Below, one piece after another: positions 7,592 to 16,432 of a stretch of DNA of 38,363 nucleotides. Within the stretch, counting starts at the first letter, position 1. The number at the start of each line of letters is the position of its first letter. The notes under the pieces were generated by a model. It searched no databases and had not been told where the DNA came from. It saw only the letters and a list, made by a program, of their open reading frames with translations. The translations under genes were made by a program, and so were the position numbers. Source of the stretch: Bacteroidales bacterium (GTDB taxonomy: Bacteria > Bacteroidota > Bacteroidia > Bacteroidales > Marinilabiliaceae); the NCBI GenBank assembly GCA_012838865.1, contig DUOK01000028.1, forward strand, positions 1 to 38,363. Reading direction: 5' to 3'.

Positions 7592-8643
7592 GACAACAAA
7601 CGCAAAAGAATTTCCCGGTTGCCCAAAAAGTTACGCCCAATGGCGGTGGCTTCGCAAGGATAAGTCTTCTGTTCAACCAGCAGCTCCACCTGAGTCGTTC
7701 CCCCTTCTTCCCCTTCAATCAACTTTTGAATGGGCGCAAAGTCGGCCAGCCAGGCAGCCAGACTCCCTCCCTCGGCCATTTGTGGCAAAACAGTTTTGAA
7801 CCCGGGACTCTGTCCCACGATTTGTCCCTTATGATTGACCACCACAATGCCACCCGACTCACCAAAAATGGCCGAACGAAAATGATTACAGGCACGAACA
7901 GCCACCCGCTCTGCGGTAATGTCGTTTAAAACCAACTGCAAAGCCTGCTTCCCGTTAAAACTTATCCAACAAGCACTTATGGCCACATCCAGTGGTTTGC
8001 CATGTAAGCCGCACACCTGTATGCCCAAACGCTTGGGCACTTTTCCTGAAATGGCCTCCTGGGCGATATAGCCTGCAAAATCATTCCTGAAATCTTCAGC
8101 TACAAAATTCAGGAAAGGCAGGCCAATCATATCTTCAATATAGTGCGAATGAAACAAATTCAGTGCCTCCATATTTAAATATTGGATTTTCCCCTGCTCC
8201 AGGATGACAACCGGGACGGGTGCATCCGATAAGAATTTGCGAAAACGCTCCTCTCTCCGCTTTTGATCCAGCACAGCCTTGTGCTTGTAGTAGGCCAAAT
8301 CAATGGTAATGGCCAATTCCTTCTTCTGCACCGGCTTTACCAGATAACCATAGGAATTACTCACAATGGCTCTTTCAACCACCCCGGAGCTGGTGTCGCT
8401 CGAAACAAAAATTACCGGAAGCTCCAATTCCCTTTGAATCTTCTCAGCAGTTTGAATGCCATCCAGCTCTCCATCCAAATGGATGTCCATCAACACCACA
8501 TCGGGTCGCTCCCGCGCACAAAGCTCCAAAGCCTCTGTCCCCGATCCACAACGCCCCGTTAACTCATAACCCATGTCCTTAATAAACAGCGCAAAAATCG
8601 CCGAAAGAAACTTATCGTCCTCAACTATCAAAATTCTGCGCAT
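7588..8643 (-). CDS. Response regulator: receiver plus PAS, no output domain
   Basis: This 351-residue cytoplasmic signalling protein has an N-terminal receiver domain (about 1-125) with acidic Glu8, Asp9 and Asp10, the phospho-acceptor Asp53 in VLMDIHLDG, Ser81/Ser82 at the switch position and Lys103 in the YLVKPVQ loop. A PAS domain follows (about 140-245), starting EERFRKFLSDAPVPVVILE. A second, weaker PAS-like segment runs from about 255 (ESGGIVVVNHKGQIVG). There is no DNA-binding, diguanylate cyclase or kinase domain, so the output is probably through protein-protein contact or a partner histidine kinase. No kinase gene is adjacent. It is transcribed alone, divergent from coaX, and its 3' end overlaps mfd. 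The phosphorylation chemistry is inferred from family residues; its pathway is unknown. Confidence 0.82.
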   Translation of the reverse strand: MRRILIVEDDKFLSAIFALFIKDMGYELTGRCGSGTEALELCARERPDVVLMDIHLDGELDGIQTAEKIQRELELPVIFVSSDTSSGVVERAIVSNSYGYLVKPVQKKELAITIDLAYYKHKAVLDQKRREERFRKFLSDAPVPVVILEQGKIQYLNMEALNLFHSHYIEDMIGLPFLNFVAEDFRNDFAGYIAQEAISGKVPKRLGIQVCGLHGKPLDVAISACWISFNGKQALQLVLNDITAERVAVRACNHFRSAIFGESGGIVVVNHKGQIVGQSPGFKTVLPQMAEGGSLAAWLADFAPIQKLIEGEEGGTTQVELLVEQKTYPCEATAIGRNFLGNREILLRLLS

Positions 8644-8711
8644 ATTCTCAGGTACTTATTTACAATTTGAAATAAAGAAGACTCAAGTGCGGATATTAAA
8701 ACACTTAAGAC

Positions 8712-8719
8712 TAAATTTG
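8712..8719 (+). promoter_or_regulatory. -7 promoter element of the coaX operon
   Basis: TAAATTTG matches TAnnTTTG exactly, about 33 bases before the coaX start, giving a leader of roughly 27 bases. No standard -33 TTG is seen. It lies in the 109-base divergent gap with the response regulator gene. Confidence 0.5.
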
Positions 8720-8752
8720 CCGGCATAAAACGCTCAACCGTGTTCAAAAATA

Positions 8753-9472
8753 ATGATTAAGATAGTAATAGACCAAGGCAACAGCGCTATTAAATACGGC
8801 ATTTTTGACAAAGACAAGTTAATTTTAGCCGAGACGGCAGATGGGCCTGACCAAAACCGGTTGAGAGAAGTGATCAGCGACTACCAACCGGAAGCTGCCA
8901 TCATTTCTTCGGTAAGGGAACCCCTTGATCTCTCCAGCTTGCCGGCGTTTTCGGGTCGCCTTATTGTACTGGACAACAACACCCCCCTTCCTTTTTCAAT
9001 TGGGTACAAAACGCCAACAACCCTTGGAAGGGACCGCCTTGCCGCTGTGGCCGGAGCGCAGTTCCAGTTTCCGGAAGCTTCCTTGTTAATTATTGACGCC
9101 GGAACCGCCCTGACCTACGAAGTGCTGTTGGATGGCCATCAATACTATGGTGGAAATATATCCCCCGGCTTAAACATGCGTTTTAAAGCACTTAACAGCT
9201 TCACCAGCAGATTGCCGCTGGTCGACAAACAGGAAAACTGTCCCCTTGCGGGGCAAAACACCAAAGAAGCCATTGCCTCCGGAGTAATAAATGGAATGGT
9301 TTTTGAAATGGAGGGCTACCGCACCGCCTGTCTGGACAAATGGGGTATCGATAAGACAATAATAACCGGCGGAGACTCATATTTTTTTGCCAGAAAACTA
9401 AAAAACCCCATCTTTGTAAATCAAAATTTAGTACTGGTAGGACTAAACCGAATATTGGAATACAATGTGTAA
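8753..9472 (+). CDS. coaX: Type III pantothenate kinase
   Basis: This 239-residue cytoplasmic enzyme is predicted to phosphorylate pantothenate, the first committed step to coenzyme A. It belongs to the ASKHA-fold CoaX group rather than the CoaA or CoaB-type kinases. The family blocks are all visible: DQGNSAIKYG for the phosphate loop, TLGRDRLAAVAGA (the GxDR motif), IIDAGTALTYEV (the DxGTA motif) and GGNISPGLNMRFKAL. It is the first gene of the plus-strand run up to the prolyl isomerase, and it overlaps the following barrel gene by 8 bases, so the two are almost certainly co-transcribed and coupled. Confidence 0.95.
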   Translation: MIKIVIDQGNSAIKYGIFDKDKLILAETADGPDQNRLREVISDYQPEAAIISSVREPLDLSSLPAFSGRLIVLDNNTPLPFSIGYKTPTTLGRDRLAAVAGAQFQFPEASLLIIDAGTALTYEVLLDGHQYYGGNISPGLNMRFKALNSFTSRLPLVDKQENCPLAGQNTKEAIASGVINGMVFEMEGYRTACLDKWGIDKTIITGGDSYFFARKLKNPIFVNQNLVLVGLNRILEYNV

Positions 9473-10754
9473 AACGCTAAAGCTGCTGCTTTCTGGACTG
9501 ATGATAGTTATACCGGTCAGCCTTCTTCAATCTCAAAATCGCACCTCTTCCCCTTTTTCACGCTACGGCATGGGCGAGTTGAATCCCCAGGGCTTCAGCA
9601 GAAACCAGGCCATGGGAGGAACAGGGATTGGCCTGCGATCGGCCGGCTACCTCAACAACATGAATCCGGCCTCCTACTCGGCGCTTGATTCCATGTCCTT
9701 TTTCTTTGAAACCGGACTGCAGTCGCTCACCCAAAACATTTCAGAAAACGGAGCCAGTGAGTCCTTCTCAGAAATGAATTTCGATTATTTTGCCCTCGGA
9801 TTTGCCGTTGGACCCAAGATGGGCATATCGCTGGGGTTCAGACCGGCCACGCAGGCGGGCTATGACTTTCAATCCCTGCAAACGGCCAATAACGACTCCC
9901 ATCTCCTTCAGATCAAGGGCGAAGGTAACTTCACAGACCTTTATGCCAGCGTAGCCTACAGCATCAGCCCCTCGCTGTCGGCCGGAATTAATGCCTCCTA
10001 TTGGTTTGGAGACATCAAACACACCTCTTTTCAGGATTTCGTAAGTGACCCCAACGCCTATATTTATGGCAGTCGTACCGAGCACCACATCGGAACCCTA
10101 CTCTTCGACCTTGGCTTACAATACACCACCTTGCTGGACGAGAACCGCAGCCTTACGCTGGGCCTGGTATTTCGACCGCAAACAGCAGTTAGCGGAAGAA
10201 GCAGTCACCTGGTGGCCCGTGGCACAGGCTATGACGTTCAGGGCGACCTGTTTACCAACAACGACACCCTCTCCTTCTCCTCGGACAGCTGGCGCAGCAG
10301 GAGCTTCGAGATGCCCTTAAAGCTGGGGGTCGGAGCGTCCTACACCATCCAAAACAAACTCATTTTGGCTGCCGACTATTCGACCGAGCGTTGGGCCGAT
10401 GTACAATTTCCGGACTTCAATACACAAACCGCCAACACCAATTATTTTGCATTGGGTGCGGAATTTATCCCCAACGAAAGAACCGGCAACCGTTACCATC
10501 AACGCATACGCTACAGAGCCGGCTTACATTACGCACAGGACTATATCAAAATCAACAACAACCAGCTTAGAGACTTTGGCATGGCTTTTGGGCTGGGTTT
10601 ACCACTTGGAAGAAGCAACACTTCCATCAACCTGGGTTTTGAATACGGAAACATAGGAACCGGGCAAAGCAGTGAGATGAAAGAAACCTACAGTAAGTTT
10701 ACCCTGGGTTTCACCCTGCATGAATACTGGTTCTTTAAACGAAAATTTGATTAA
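9465..10754 (+). CDS. Outer-membrane beta-barrel protein (FadL/PorV-like style)
   Basis: This 429-residue protein has a signal peptide, with cleavage likely after LLQSQ near residue 25. The mature start SRYGMGELNPQG is followed by AMGGTGIGLRS and an NNMNPASY motif of the type seen in FadL-related and PorV-like barrels of Bacteroidota. The rest alternates polar and hydrophobic residues as in transmembrane strands and ends in an aromatic strand, HEYWFFKRKFD, consistent with BAM-dependent insertion. It overlaps coaX by 8 bases and precedes a secreted TPR protein and LptC. Its substrate is unknown. Its position beside LptC allows a role in lipid or LPS traffic, but this is inference from context only. 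Confidence 0.75.
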   Translation: MCKTLKLLLSGLMIVIPVSLLQSQNRTSSPFSRYGMGELNPQGFSRNQAMGGTGIGLRSAGYLNNMNPASYSALDSMSFFFETGLQSLTQNISENGASESFSEMNFDYFALGFAVGPKMGISLGFRPATQAGYDFQSLQTANNDSHLLQIKGEGNFTDLYASVAYSISPSLSAGINASYWFGDIKHTSFQDFVSDPNAYIYGSRTEHHIGTLLFDLGLQYTTLLDENRSLTLGLVFRPQTAVSGRSSHLVARGTGYDVQGDLFTNNDTLSFSSDSWRSRSFEMPLKLGVGASYTIQNKLILAADYSTERWADVQFPDFNTQTANTNYFALGAEFIPNERTGNRYHQRIRYRAGLHYAQDYIKINNNQLRDFGMAFGLGLPLGRSNTSINLGFEYGNIGTGQSSEMKETYSKFTLGFTLHEYWFFKRKFD

Positions 10755-10784
10755 GCAATACACTAACTATCAAAAACTAGAGAC

Positions 10785-12140
10785 ATGAAAGCCATAAAAT
10801 TAATCGTACTGGGGTGGTTGATGACCATGACTTATGCCGCCGCACAAACGGGACTGGAGTCGGGCACCAGATACGGGGTGGGCGAAGACAGTATCCGTTG
10901 TGTAAAGCACCTTTCTCTTTATTCCGAAGATTTCAGAAACAAAAACTTTGAAGCTGCTTTTCCCGCGTGGGAGGTGGTTTTCAAAGAGTGTCCTGCAGCC
11001 ACCGTCAACATCTATCTGGATGGAGCGAAAATGCTCAGCGACAAAATTGAAGCCAATAAAGACGCTGCAAAATTTGAGGAGCTTTATGCCTACCTCATGA
11101 AGGTATACGACCAGCGTATGGAGTATTTTGGCGATCACCCGCGCTATCCAACCCCTGCCATAAAAGGGAGTAAGGCACTGGATATGCTCAAATACAAGCG
11201 CAACGACCCCGCCGTGGTAGAAGAGGCCTACAGCCTGCTGAACGACGCCGTTACGCAACTTAAAAGAGCCGCCCAACCTGCATTTTTGGCCACTTTTATG
11301 AGTACCGCAGTGAGTATGTACGGCGCAGGGAAGATTGATGCCGCCACCCTTGTGAACAACTATACCTTAATCAGCGACCTGACCGATCAAGTTCTTACGG
11401 ATAAGGCGCGCGCGTCGCACCACCCTGTTTACGAGCAGGTAAAAAGCGGTGTGGAAAGTCTCTTTGCCAACAGTGGCGCAGCGACTTGCGATGTCATCAT
11501 CGGTATTTATGAGCCCCAACTGGAGGACAACAAATTTGACCTGGCCTGGCTGAAACGCGTCAGCCAACTGTTGGCACGGGGTCTGTGTGAGGACGCTGAA
11601 TTGCTGTACAAAGTATCGGAATACCAGCATAACATTGAACCTTCCGGAGCTTCAGCTTTTGGCCTGGCCAGAATGTATCTGAAGGCAGGAGATATTGAGC
11701 GTGCCCTGGAATTCTTCAACCAGGCTGTTGAGCTTACCGACGACAACCGACAAAAAGGAGAGTATCTCCATCAGATGGCACTGATTCTCCTTTCGCAAAA
11801 CCGCTATTCTCAGGCTCGCGCCCATGCCCTAAGGGCCATAGAGGCGCGTCCCGACTGGGGGGTACCTTATCTTACCATCGGTCGTGCCTATGCGCTTTCA
11901 GCCAACAGCATTGGCGAAAAAGAAATTGAGAAAAAAGCAGCCTACTGGGCAGCCGTGGATAAATTCATGAAGGCCAAATCGGTAGACAGCAACGTGGCAG
12001 ATGAAGCCAACGGCCAAATCGCCACATTCTCAGCCCACTTTCCGGCCACCGATGAGATTTTCTTCGAAGGTTTGGAAGTAGGTGCCACCTACACCGTAGG
12101 AGGATGGATCAATGAAAGAACGACCATACGCAGTCGCTAA
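10785..12140 (+). CDS. Secreted tetratricopeptide repeat protein
   Basis: This 451-residue protein has a signal peptide (cleavage likely in AAAQ near residue 20), so it is periplasmic or surface exposed. TPR units are clearest at residues ~285-375: SAFGLARMYLKAGDIERALEFFNQAV, then GEYLHQMALILLSQNRYSQARAHALRAIEARPDWGVPYLTIGRAYA, interrupted here only for description. The N-terminal half is helical, with weaker repeats around EAAFPAWEVVFKECP. The C-terminal end ATYTVGGWINERTTIRSR is typical of a Bacteroidota TPR family encoded next to LptC. It lies 30 bases after the barrel gene and 2 bases before lptC, consistent with one transcript. It probably acts as a scaffold in the envelope; no enzymatic motif is present. 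Confidence 0.8.
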   Translation: MKAIKLIVLGWLMTMTYAAAQTGLESGTRYGVGEDSIRCVKHLSLYSEDFRNKNFEAAFPAWEVVFKECPAATVNIYLDGAKMLSDKIEANKDAAKFEELYAYLMKVYDQRMEYFGDHPRYPTPAIKGSKALDMLKYKRNDPAVVEEAYSLLNDAVTQLKRAAQPAFLATFMSTAVSMYGAGKIDAATLVNNYTLISDLTDQVLTDKARASHHPVYEQVKSGVESLFANSGAATCDVIIGIYEPQLEDNKFDLAWLKRVSQLLARGLCEDAELLYKVSEYQHNIEPSGASAFGLARMYLKAGDIERALEFFNQAVELTDDNRQKGEYLHQMALILLSQNRYSQARAHALRAIEARPDWGVPYLTIGRAYALSANSIGEKEIEKKAAYWAAVDKFMKAKSVDSNVADEANGQIATFSAHFPATDEIFFEGLEVGATYTVGGWINERTTIRSR

Positions 12141-12142
12141 AC

Positions 12143-12760
12143 ATGTCTTCTGAACGAAAAAACAAACTGCATCTGATAAGCACCGTGGCAGGCAGCATTT
12201 TGCTGCTTGCCACCGTGCTTTTTTTTCCTTCCTGTGCACCCAACAAGCCCGAAGAAATCAAGGAGCTGACCAATAGGGAAGAACTTCCAACTATTACTTA
12301 CAGGGATTTGCACAGCACCATTACCGATTCCGGGAAAATTCGCTACCGTTTCACCACTCCTGTAATGCAACAGTTCGATCAACGGAAGGAAGCCACCGTT
12401 GAGTTTCCGGAAGGTTTGCATCTGTATGTGTACAACAGTCTCGAAGAAATCGATGCCCAAATCAAATGCAAACAGGCCACCTATCACCAAACCAAAGACT
12501 TGTGGGAGTTGCGAAAGGACGTTGAGGCCGTTAATCTGGACGGTGAGGTGATCAACACCGAGCTGATGTATTGGGACATGTCTGCCAAGACACTGTATTC
12601 GGACCAGTTTATTAAGATCAGTACAGATACCGAGATCATTACGGGTACTGGGTTTGAATCAGACGAAAGAATGGAAAATTATAAAATAAAGAACATCAGT
12701 GGCATCCTTCAGGTTGAGGAAGCGCCTGCATCTTCTGCTTCAGAACCTACAGCACCATAA
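12143..12760 (+). CDS. lptC: LPS export protein LptC
   Basis: This 205-residue periplasmic protein has one N-terminal hydrophobic helix (about 13-28) followed by Cys31 in a FPSC sequence. It could be a bitopic inner-membrane anchor as in E. coli or a lipoprotein in the looser Bacteroidota style. The remainder is a beta-jellyroll OstA/LptC-like domain: strand-rich text such as GKIRYRFTTPVMQQF, EFPEGLHLYVYNS, INTELMYWDMSAKTLYS and TGTGFESDERMENYKI, where the GxGFESD turn is characteristic. LptC bridges the LptB2FG transporter to LptA in moving LPS across the periplasm. It starts 2 bases after the TPR gene. lptA, lptB and lptD are not in this window. Confidence 0.85.
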   Translation: MSSERKNKLHLISTVAGSILLLATVLFFPSCAPNKPEEIKELTNREELPTITYRDLHSTITDSGKIRYRFTTPVMQQFDQRKEATVEFPEGLHLYVYNSLEEIDAQIKCKQATYHQTKDLWELRKDVEAVNLDGEVINTELMYWDMSAKTLYSDQFIKISTDTEIITGTGFESDERMENYKIKNISGILQVEEAPASSASEPTAP

Positions 12761-12797
12761 ATCATCTATGGCCGATCGCCGATGGGGAATTATTTAT

Positions 12798-12805
12798 TAC
12801 CTTTA
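12798..12805 (+). promoter_or_regulatory. Possible -7 element before the CNNM/CorC gene
   Basis: TACCTTTA differs from TAnnTTTG only in the last base. A start near 12812 would place a short stem (GTGGCTT at 815-821 with AAGCCAC at 838-844, i.e. 12815-12844) at the very 5' end of the transcript. No -33 TTG is visible. The 111-base gap after lptC makes a separate promoter reasonable. Confidence 0.35.
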
Positions 12806-12871
12806 GCGAACCAGGTGGCTTATAGGAGCAAAGGACAAAGCCACAGCCTACTGTGATCAGAAAAAAACAAA

Positions 12872-14131
12872 ATGGATACCCTTTCAGTTCTTCTTGTCAC
12901 CCTGCTGTTCTCCGCCGTATTCTCCGGCAGTGAAATGGCATTTCTGTCCACCAACAAACTGATGATCGAACTCAACCGGAAGAAACATCCCTCCCTGAGT
13001 AAAATCACCGACCGTTTCCACCGGAACCCCGGACTTTTTATATCGACCATACTCATAGGCAACAACATTGCACTGGTGATTTATGGAATGTTTATGGCCA
13101 GTCTGCTTGAACCTTATCTGACCCGCTTCATCGATTCTGAATTCGGCATCCTCTTTATTCAAACACTGGCTGGAACGCTGCTGATCCTGATCAGTGCTGA
13201 ATTTCTTCCCAAAATCATCTTCCGTCTCAATCCTACCGCCTCCCTCAACTTTATGGCCTTCCCTTTGTGGATCGTCTATACCCTCTTCTACCCCCTGTCA
13301 AAACTGACGCTGTCCACATCTAACTTTTTGATAAAAAAAGTAATAAAATCGCCCGGGCACCCGCAACGGGAGAATATCGTAATAGGCCGGATAGACCTGG
13401 ACCACTTAATTATGGAGCAGGAAAAGGGCAGCGACGACGATGAAGTGCCGGAAGAAATGAAGTTTTTTAAAAACGCACTGGATTTTTCCACGGTCAAGGT
13501 CAGAGAATGCTCTGTCCCGAGAACCGAGATCGAAGCCGTGGACATCGATGAGGAACTGGAGGTGCTCCGCGAGCGTTTTACGGAAACCGGCTTTTCCAAA
13601 ATTCTGATTTACCGTGAAAGTATCGACAACATAGTGGGCTACGTACACGTATCCGCTCTTTTCCGTAATCCCAAAAAATTACGCAATGTAATCAGCCCCA
13701 TTTCTATTGTGCCCGAGTCGATGCCCGCCAGCAAACTGCTGGAGACCTTCACCAAGGAACACAAAAGTATTGTATTGGTGGTGGATGAGTTCGGCGGAAC
13801 CTCGGGGATTGTTACCCTGGAAGATATTCTGGAAGAGATTTTCGGTGAAATTGACGACGAACACGACACCTCTGACCTTACCGAAATACAAATCAGCCAA
13901 AACAGCTACAGCTTTTCAGGTCGATTTGAAATTGACTATCTGAATGAGAAATACAATCTCAACTTACCCGTTTCCGATGAATATGAAACCCTGGCAGGCC
14001 TCATACTTTATCACAACGAGGCCATTCCTGAAAAAGGGCAGGAGATTATCATTGACCAATTCTCCCTTAAAATTCTTGATGCTTCCAAATCAAAAATAGA
14101 ACAGGTACAAATAACCCTGCCTACGGCTTAA
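12872..14131 (+). CDS. CNNM/CorC-family transporter-like protein (hemolysin C type)
   Basis: This 419-residue inner-membrane protein has a DUF21/CNNM transmembrane domain in the first ~170 residues, with the start signature FSGSEMAFLSTNKL and the loop LIGNNIALVIYG, followed by three or four hydrophobic helices. A cytosolic CBS-domain pair (about 190-310) contains VPRTEIEAVD and VVDEFGGTSGIVTLEDILEEIFGEIDDE; the latter is the family hallmark. A C-terminal CorC/HlyC domain (about 335-415) follows, with FSGRFEIDYLN and YETLAGLIL. CNNM/CorC proteins are linked to magnesium or other divalent cation export, and the old name hemolysin does not imply toxicity. The gene stands between lptC and the prolyl isomerase, an order I recall in other Bacteroidota. 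Confidence 0.88.
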   Translation: MDTLSVLLVTLLFSAVFSGSEMAFLSTNKLMIELNRKKHPSLSKITDRFHRNPGLFISTILIGNNIALVIYGMFMASLLEPYLTRFIDSEFGILFIQTLAGTLLILISAEFLPKIIFRLNPTASLNFMAFPLWIVYTLFYPLSKLTLSTSNFLIKKVIKSPGHPQRENIVIGRIDLDHLIMEQEKGSDDDEVPEEMKFFKNALDFSTVKVRECSVPRTEIEAVDIDEELEVLRERFTETGFSKILIYRESIDNIVGYVHVSALFRNPKKLRNVISPISIVPESMPASKLLETFTKEHKSIVLVVDEFGGTSGIVTLEDILEEIFGEIDDEHDTSDLTEIQISQNSYSFSGRFEIDYLNEKYNLNLPVSDEYETLAGLILYHNEAIPEKGQEIIIDQFSLKILDASKSKIEQVQITLPTA

Positions 14132-14200
14132 ACCGCCCACACGCCCCCATAAATAAAGCAATCAAAACGATCGGCAACAAGGTGGTAAAACATTTTTTTG

Positions 14201-14208
14201 TATATTCG
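14201..14208 (+). promoter_or_regulatory. Possible -7 element before the prolyl isomerase
   Basis: TATATTCG resembles TAnnTTTG with one difference, 42 bases before the ATG and inside the 118-base gap after the CNNM gene. No clear -33 partner is seen. Confidence 0.35.
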
Positions 14209-14249
14209 TACCCTGTTTTAAAACGCTAAAAATTAAATCTGTATTTCGA

Positions 14250-16343
14250 ATGGCAACTTTAGAAAAAATACGAAGTAAAGGAGGAATTCTTGTGGCCATC
14301 TTCGTTGGCTTCGCGCTTTTTGCTTTCATCATGATGGACTTCATGAGTTCCGGAGGGTCGATGTTTTCGGGCAGCCAAATGGAGGTAGCCAACATCAATG
14401 GCACTTCGGTAAGCATCCAGGAATTTCAGAATAAAGTTTCTGAAATGGAAGAGTTCAACAAAATGAACCAGGGTGTGAACACACTGTCGGAAGAGGACGT
14501 CTACCGCCTCCGCGAACAAACCTGGAACCAAATGGTCAATCAGCTTTTGCTGGATGAGCAATACCAACAACTGGGCATCACCGTTGGTCCTGAAGAATTG
14601 ATGGATATGGTAGCCGGTCGTAACATTCACCCCGCCATTCGACAGCATCCACTTTTTGCCAACCAGCAAACCGGTGTTTTCGACCAAAACCAGGTACTTA
14701 ACTTCTTACAGATTAAGAATCAAGACCCCAGCGCCCATTTCTATTGGATGATGATGGAAGAACAGCTGATTAATGAGCGCCTTTACACCAAATATGCCGC
14801 CCTCCTTCGCAATGGCATGTACATCCCCGCCATTTGGAAGGACAGCGAACTGGCCAGCCGTTCTAAACAAGCAGACATCGATTTTGTGGTGGCCCGTTAC
14901 AGTGCGGTTCCCGACAGCAGCATAAGCATTGCCAGCAAGGAAATCAGAGATTATTACAACCGCAATCAAAATGATTTCAAGCAAGAGGCTGCCAGAGACA
15001 TCGAATACATCACCTTCCCCATCGAAGCAACAGAGGAGGACCGTCAAGCCACCCTCGACTGGGTGACAGAGCGTATGGCCGACTTTTCACGTCCGGAGAC
15101 CGACCCTGTTCAGTACGTTAACCTCAATTCTGATGAACCTTTCAGTGCGCGTAACCACAGGTCGGCCGAGTTTTCATCACGCATTGAGGACTTTGTGCGC
15201 ACAGCACAAGTCGGAGAAGTTTATGGCCCCTACCTCGAAAACGAAAGTTACAAAGCCGTTCGCCTGGTAGCCATCAACAATTTGCCCGACTCGGTTAGGG
15301 CCCGTCACATTTTGTTGCGTGAAGCCTCTCCTGAGGCCACACATCAACTGGCAGACAGCTTACTGAACCTGGCGCGTAGTGGCGGCAACTTTGCTGATTT
15401 GGCGCGTCGTCACTCTCAGGATCAGGGTTCGGCCATCAACGGGGGCGACCTGGGATGGTTTACCGAAGGGATCATGGTGCAACCTTTTAACGATGCAGTC
15501 TTTAACGGAAAAGCCGGTGATATTGTAAAAGTAGAAAGCCAGTTTGGTGTGCACATCGTGCACATTCAGCAGCAAGGCGCTGCCTCTCCCAAGTACCAGA
15601 TCGCGACCCTGGCCCGTGAAATCTCCTACAGTTCTAAAACCTATCAGGAAGTTTACAGCAAGGCCAATCGTTTTGCTGCCCAAAACAACAGTGCGGAAAA
15701 ATTCAGCACCGCCGCTGAAGAAGAAGGACTAACCAAGCGCTTCGGCCGATCCATTGGCGCCAACGATCGCGGAGTAAGCGGATTGGAAGCCTCAAGAGAG
15801 CTGGTACGCTGGACCTATGAGGCTAAAAAAGGGGACCTTTCTCCTGTTTATGAATTCGGCGACCGCTTTGTAATTGCGCATCTGACGGAGGTGCGTGAAG
15901 AAGGTGTTCGCGCCTTTGAGCAAGTTCGCACACAAATTGAGCGCCAACTTATTGCCGATAAAAAAGCAGACCAATTGCTGGCCCAAATGCAGGAAAAACT
16001 GGAAGCTGGTGCCGACTTGGAAACACTTGCTGCAGCCTTCAACAGCAGTGTTCAGAGTGCCGACAACATTGGTTTTGCCGCCTTCCAGGTCCCCGGAGCA
16101 GGCGTAGAACCAGCCCTGGCTGCCGCTGCAGTTACGGTTCCGGCCGGCCAGGTTTCTCAACCTTTTAAAGGAAACAATGGCGTATATGTTGTTAAAGTGA
16201 AGCAGCTCGAGGATATAACTGTTAATGCCGACAACATCGGTCGCGAACTGGACCAGAACCTCAGTATGAAGGTTGATTACCAATTGCTGGAGGCCATTCG
16301 TGAGAAAGCAGAAATCACCGATAACAGAGCCAATTTCTATTAA
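14250..16343 (+). CDS. Periplasmic peptidyl-prolyl isomerase, PpiD/SurA type
   Basis: This 697-residue membrane-anchored chaperone has a single N-terminal helix (about residues 11-30, GILVAIFVGFALFAFIMMDF), which places the bulk in the periplasm as in PpiD. A SurA_N-like helical region (about 35-230) includes EEDVYRLREQTWNQMVNQLLLDEQY. A parvulin domain occupies about 348-437: RARHILLRE, then SGGNFADLARRHSQDQGSA, GGDLGWFTEG and QFGVHIVHI. It is followed by a second, less conserved parvulin-like and helical segment. Predicted role: folding of outer-membrane and secreted proteins as they leave the translocon. It closes the coaX-to-ppiD run and is followed by a strong terminator. The catalytic activity is inferred; some family members have inactive parvulin copies. 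Confidence 0.9.
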   Translation: MATLEKIRSKGGILVAIFVGFALFAFIMMDFMSSGGSMFSGSQMEVANINGTSVSIQEFQNKVSEMEEFNKMNQGVNTLSEEDVYRLREQTWNQMVNQLLLDEQYQQLGITVGPEELMDMVAGRNIHPAIRQHPLFANQQTGVFDQNQVLNFLQIKNQDPSAHFYWMMMEEQLINERLYTKYAALLRNGMYIPAIWKDSELASRSKQADIDFVVARYSAVPDSSISIASKEIRDYYNRNQNDFKQEAARDIEYITFPIEATEEDRQATLDWVTERMADFSRPETDPVQYVNLNSDEPFSARNHRSAEFSSRIEDFVRTAQVGEVYGPYLENESYKAVRLVAINNLPDSVRARHILLREASPEATHQLADSLLNLARSGGNFADLARRHSQDQGSAINGGDLGWFTEGIMVQPFNDAVFNGKAGDIVKVESQFGVHIVHIQQQGAASPKYQIATLAREISYSSKTYQEVYSKANRFAAQNNSAEKFSTAAEEEGLTKRFGRSIGANDRGVSGLEASRELVRWTYEAKKGDLSPVYEFGDRFVIAHLTEVREEGVRAFEQVRTQIERQLIADKKADQLLAQMQEKLEAGADLETLAAAFNSSVQSADNIGFAAFQVPGAGVEPALAAAAVTVPAGQVSQPFKGNNGVYVVKVKQLEDITVNADNIGRELDQNLSMKVDYQLLEAIREKAEITDNRANFY

Positions 16344-16364
16344 ACGGAAACAAGCTTAAAATAC

Positions 16365-16395
16365 AAAGGCCGGTTGCGATGCGCAACCGGCCTTT
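16365..16395. terminator. Bidirectional stem-loop terminator between ppiD and yqeY
   Basis: A perfect 14-base-pair stem (AAAGGCCGGTTGCG, 16365-16378, with CGCAACCGGCCTTT, 16382-16395) surrounds a three-base loop. T residues at 16393-16396 follow on the plus strand and A residues precede, so the structure can serve both converging genes. The stem is GC-rich at its core and A/T at its base, typical of an intrinsic terminator. Confidence 0.85.
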
Positions 16396-16432
16396 TGTGT
16401 TTAAAGAAACAGCCTGCTGTTTAAGCATGGAT

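Noticed and set aside
12761-12797. Short repeat GCCGATCGCCGATGG after lptC
   Set aside because: Two overlapping copies of GCCGAT(C/G) are too short and isolated to indicate a repeat element or binding site.
12872-14131. Hemolysin toxin
   Set aside because: The old name of the CorC/HlyC family is misleading; the domains are CNNM, CBS pair and CorC, pointing to cation transport.
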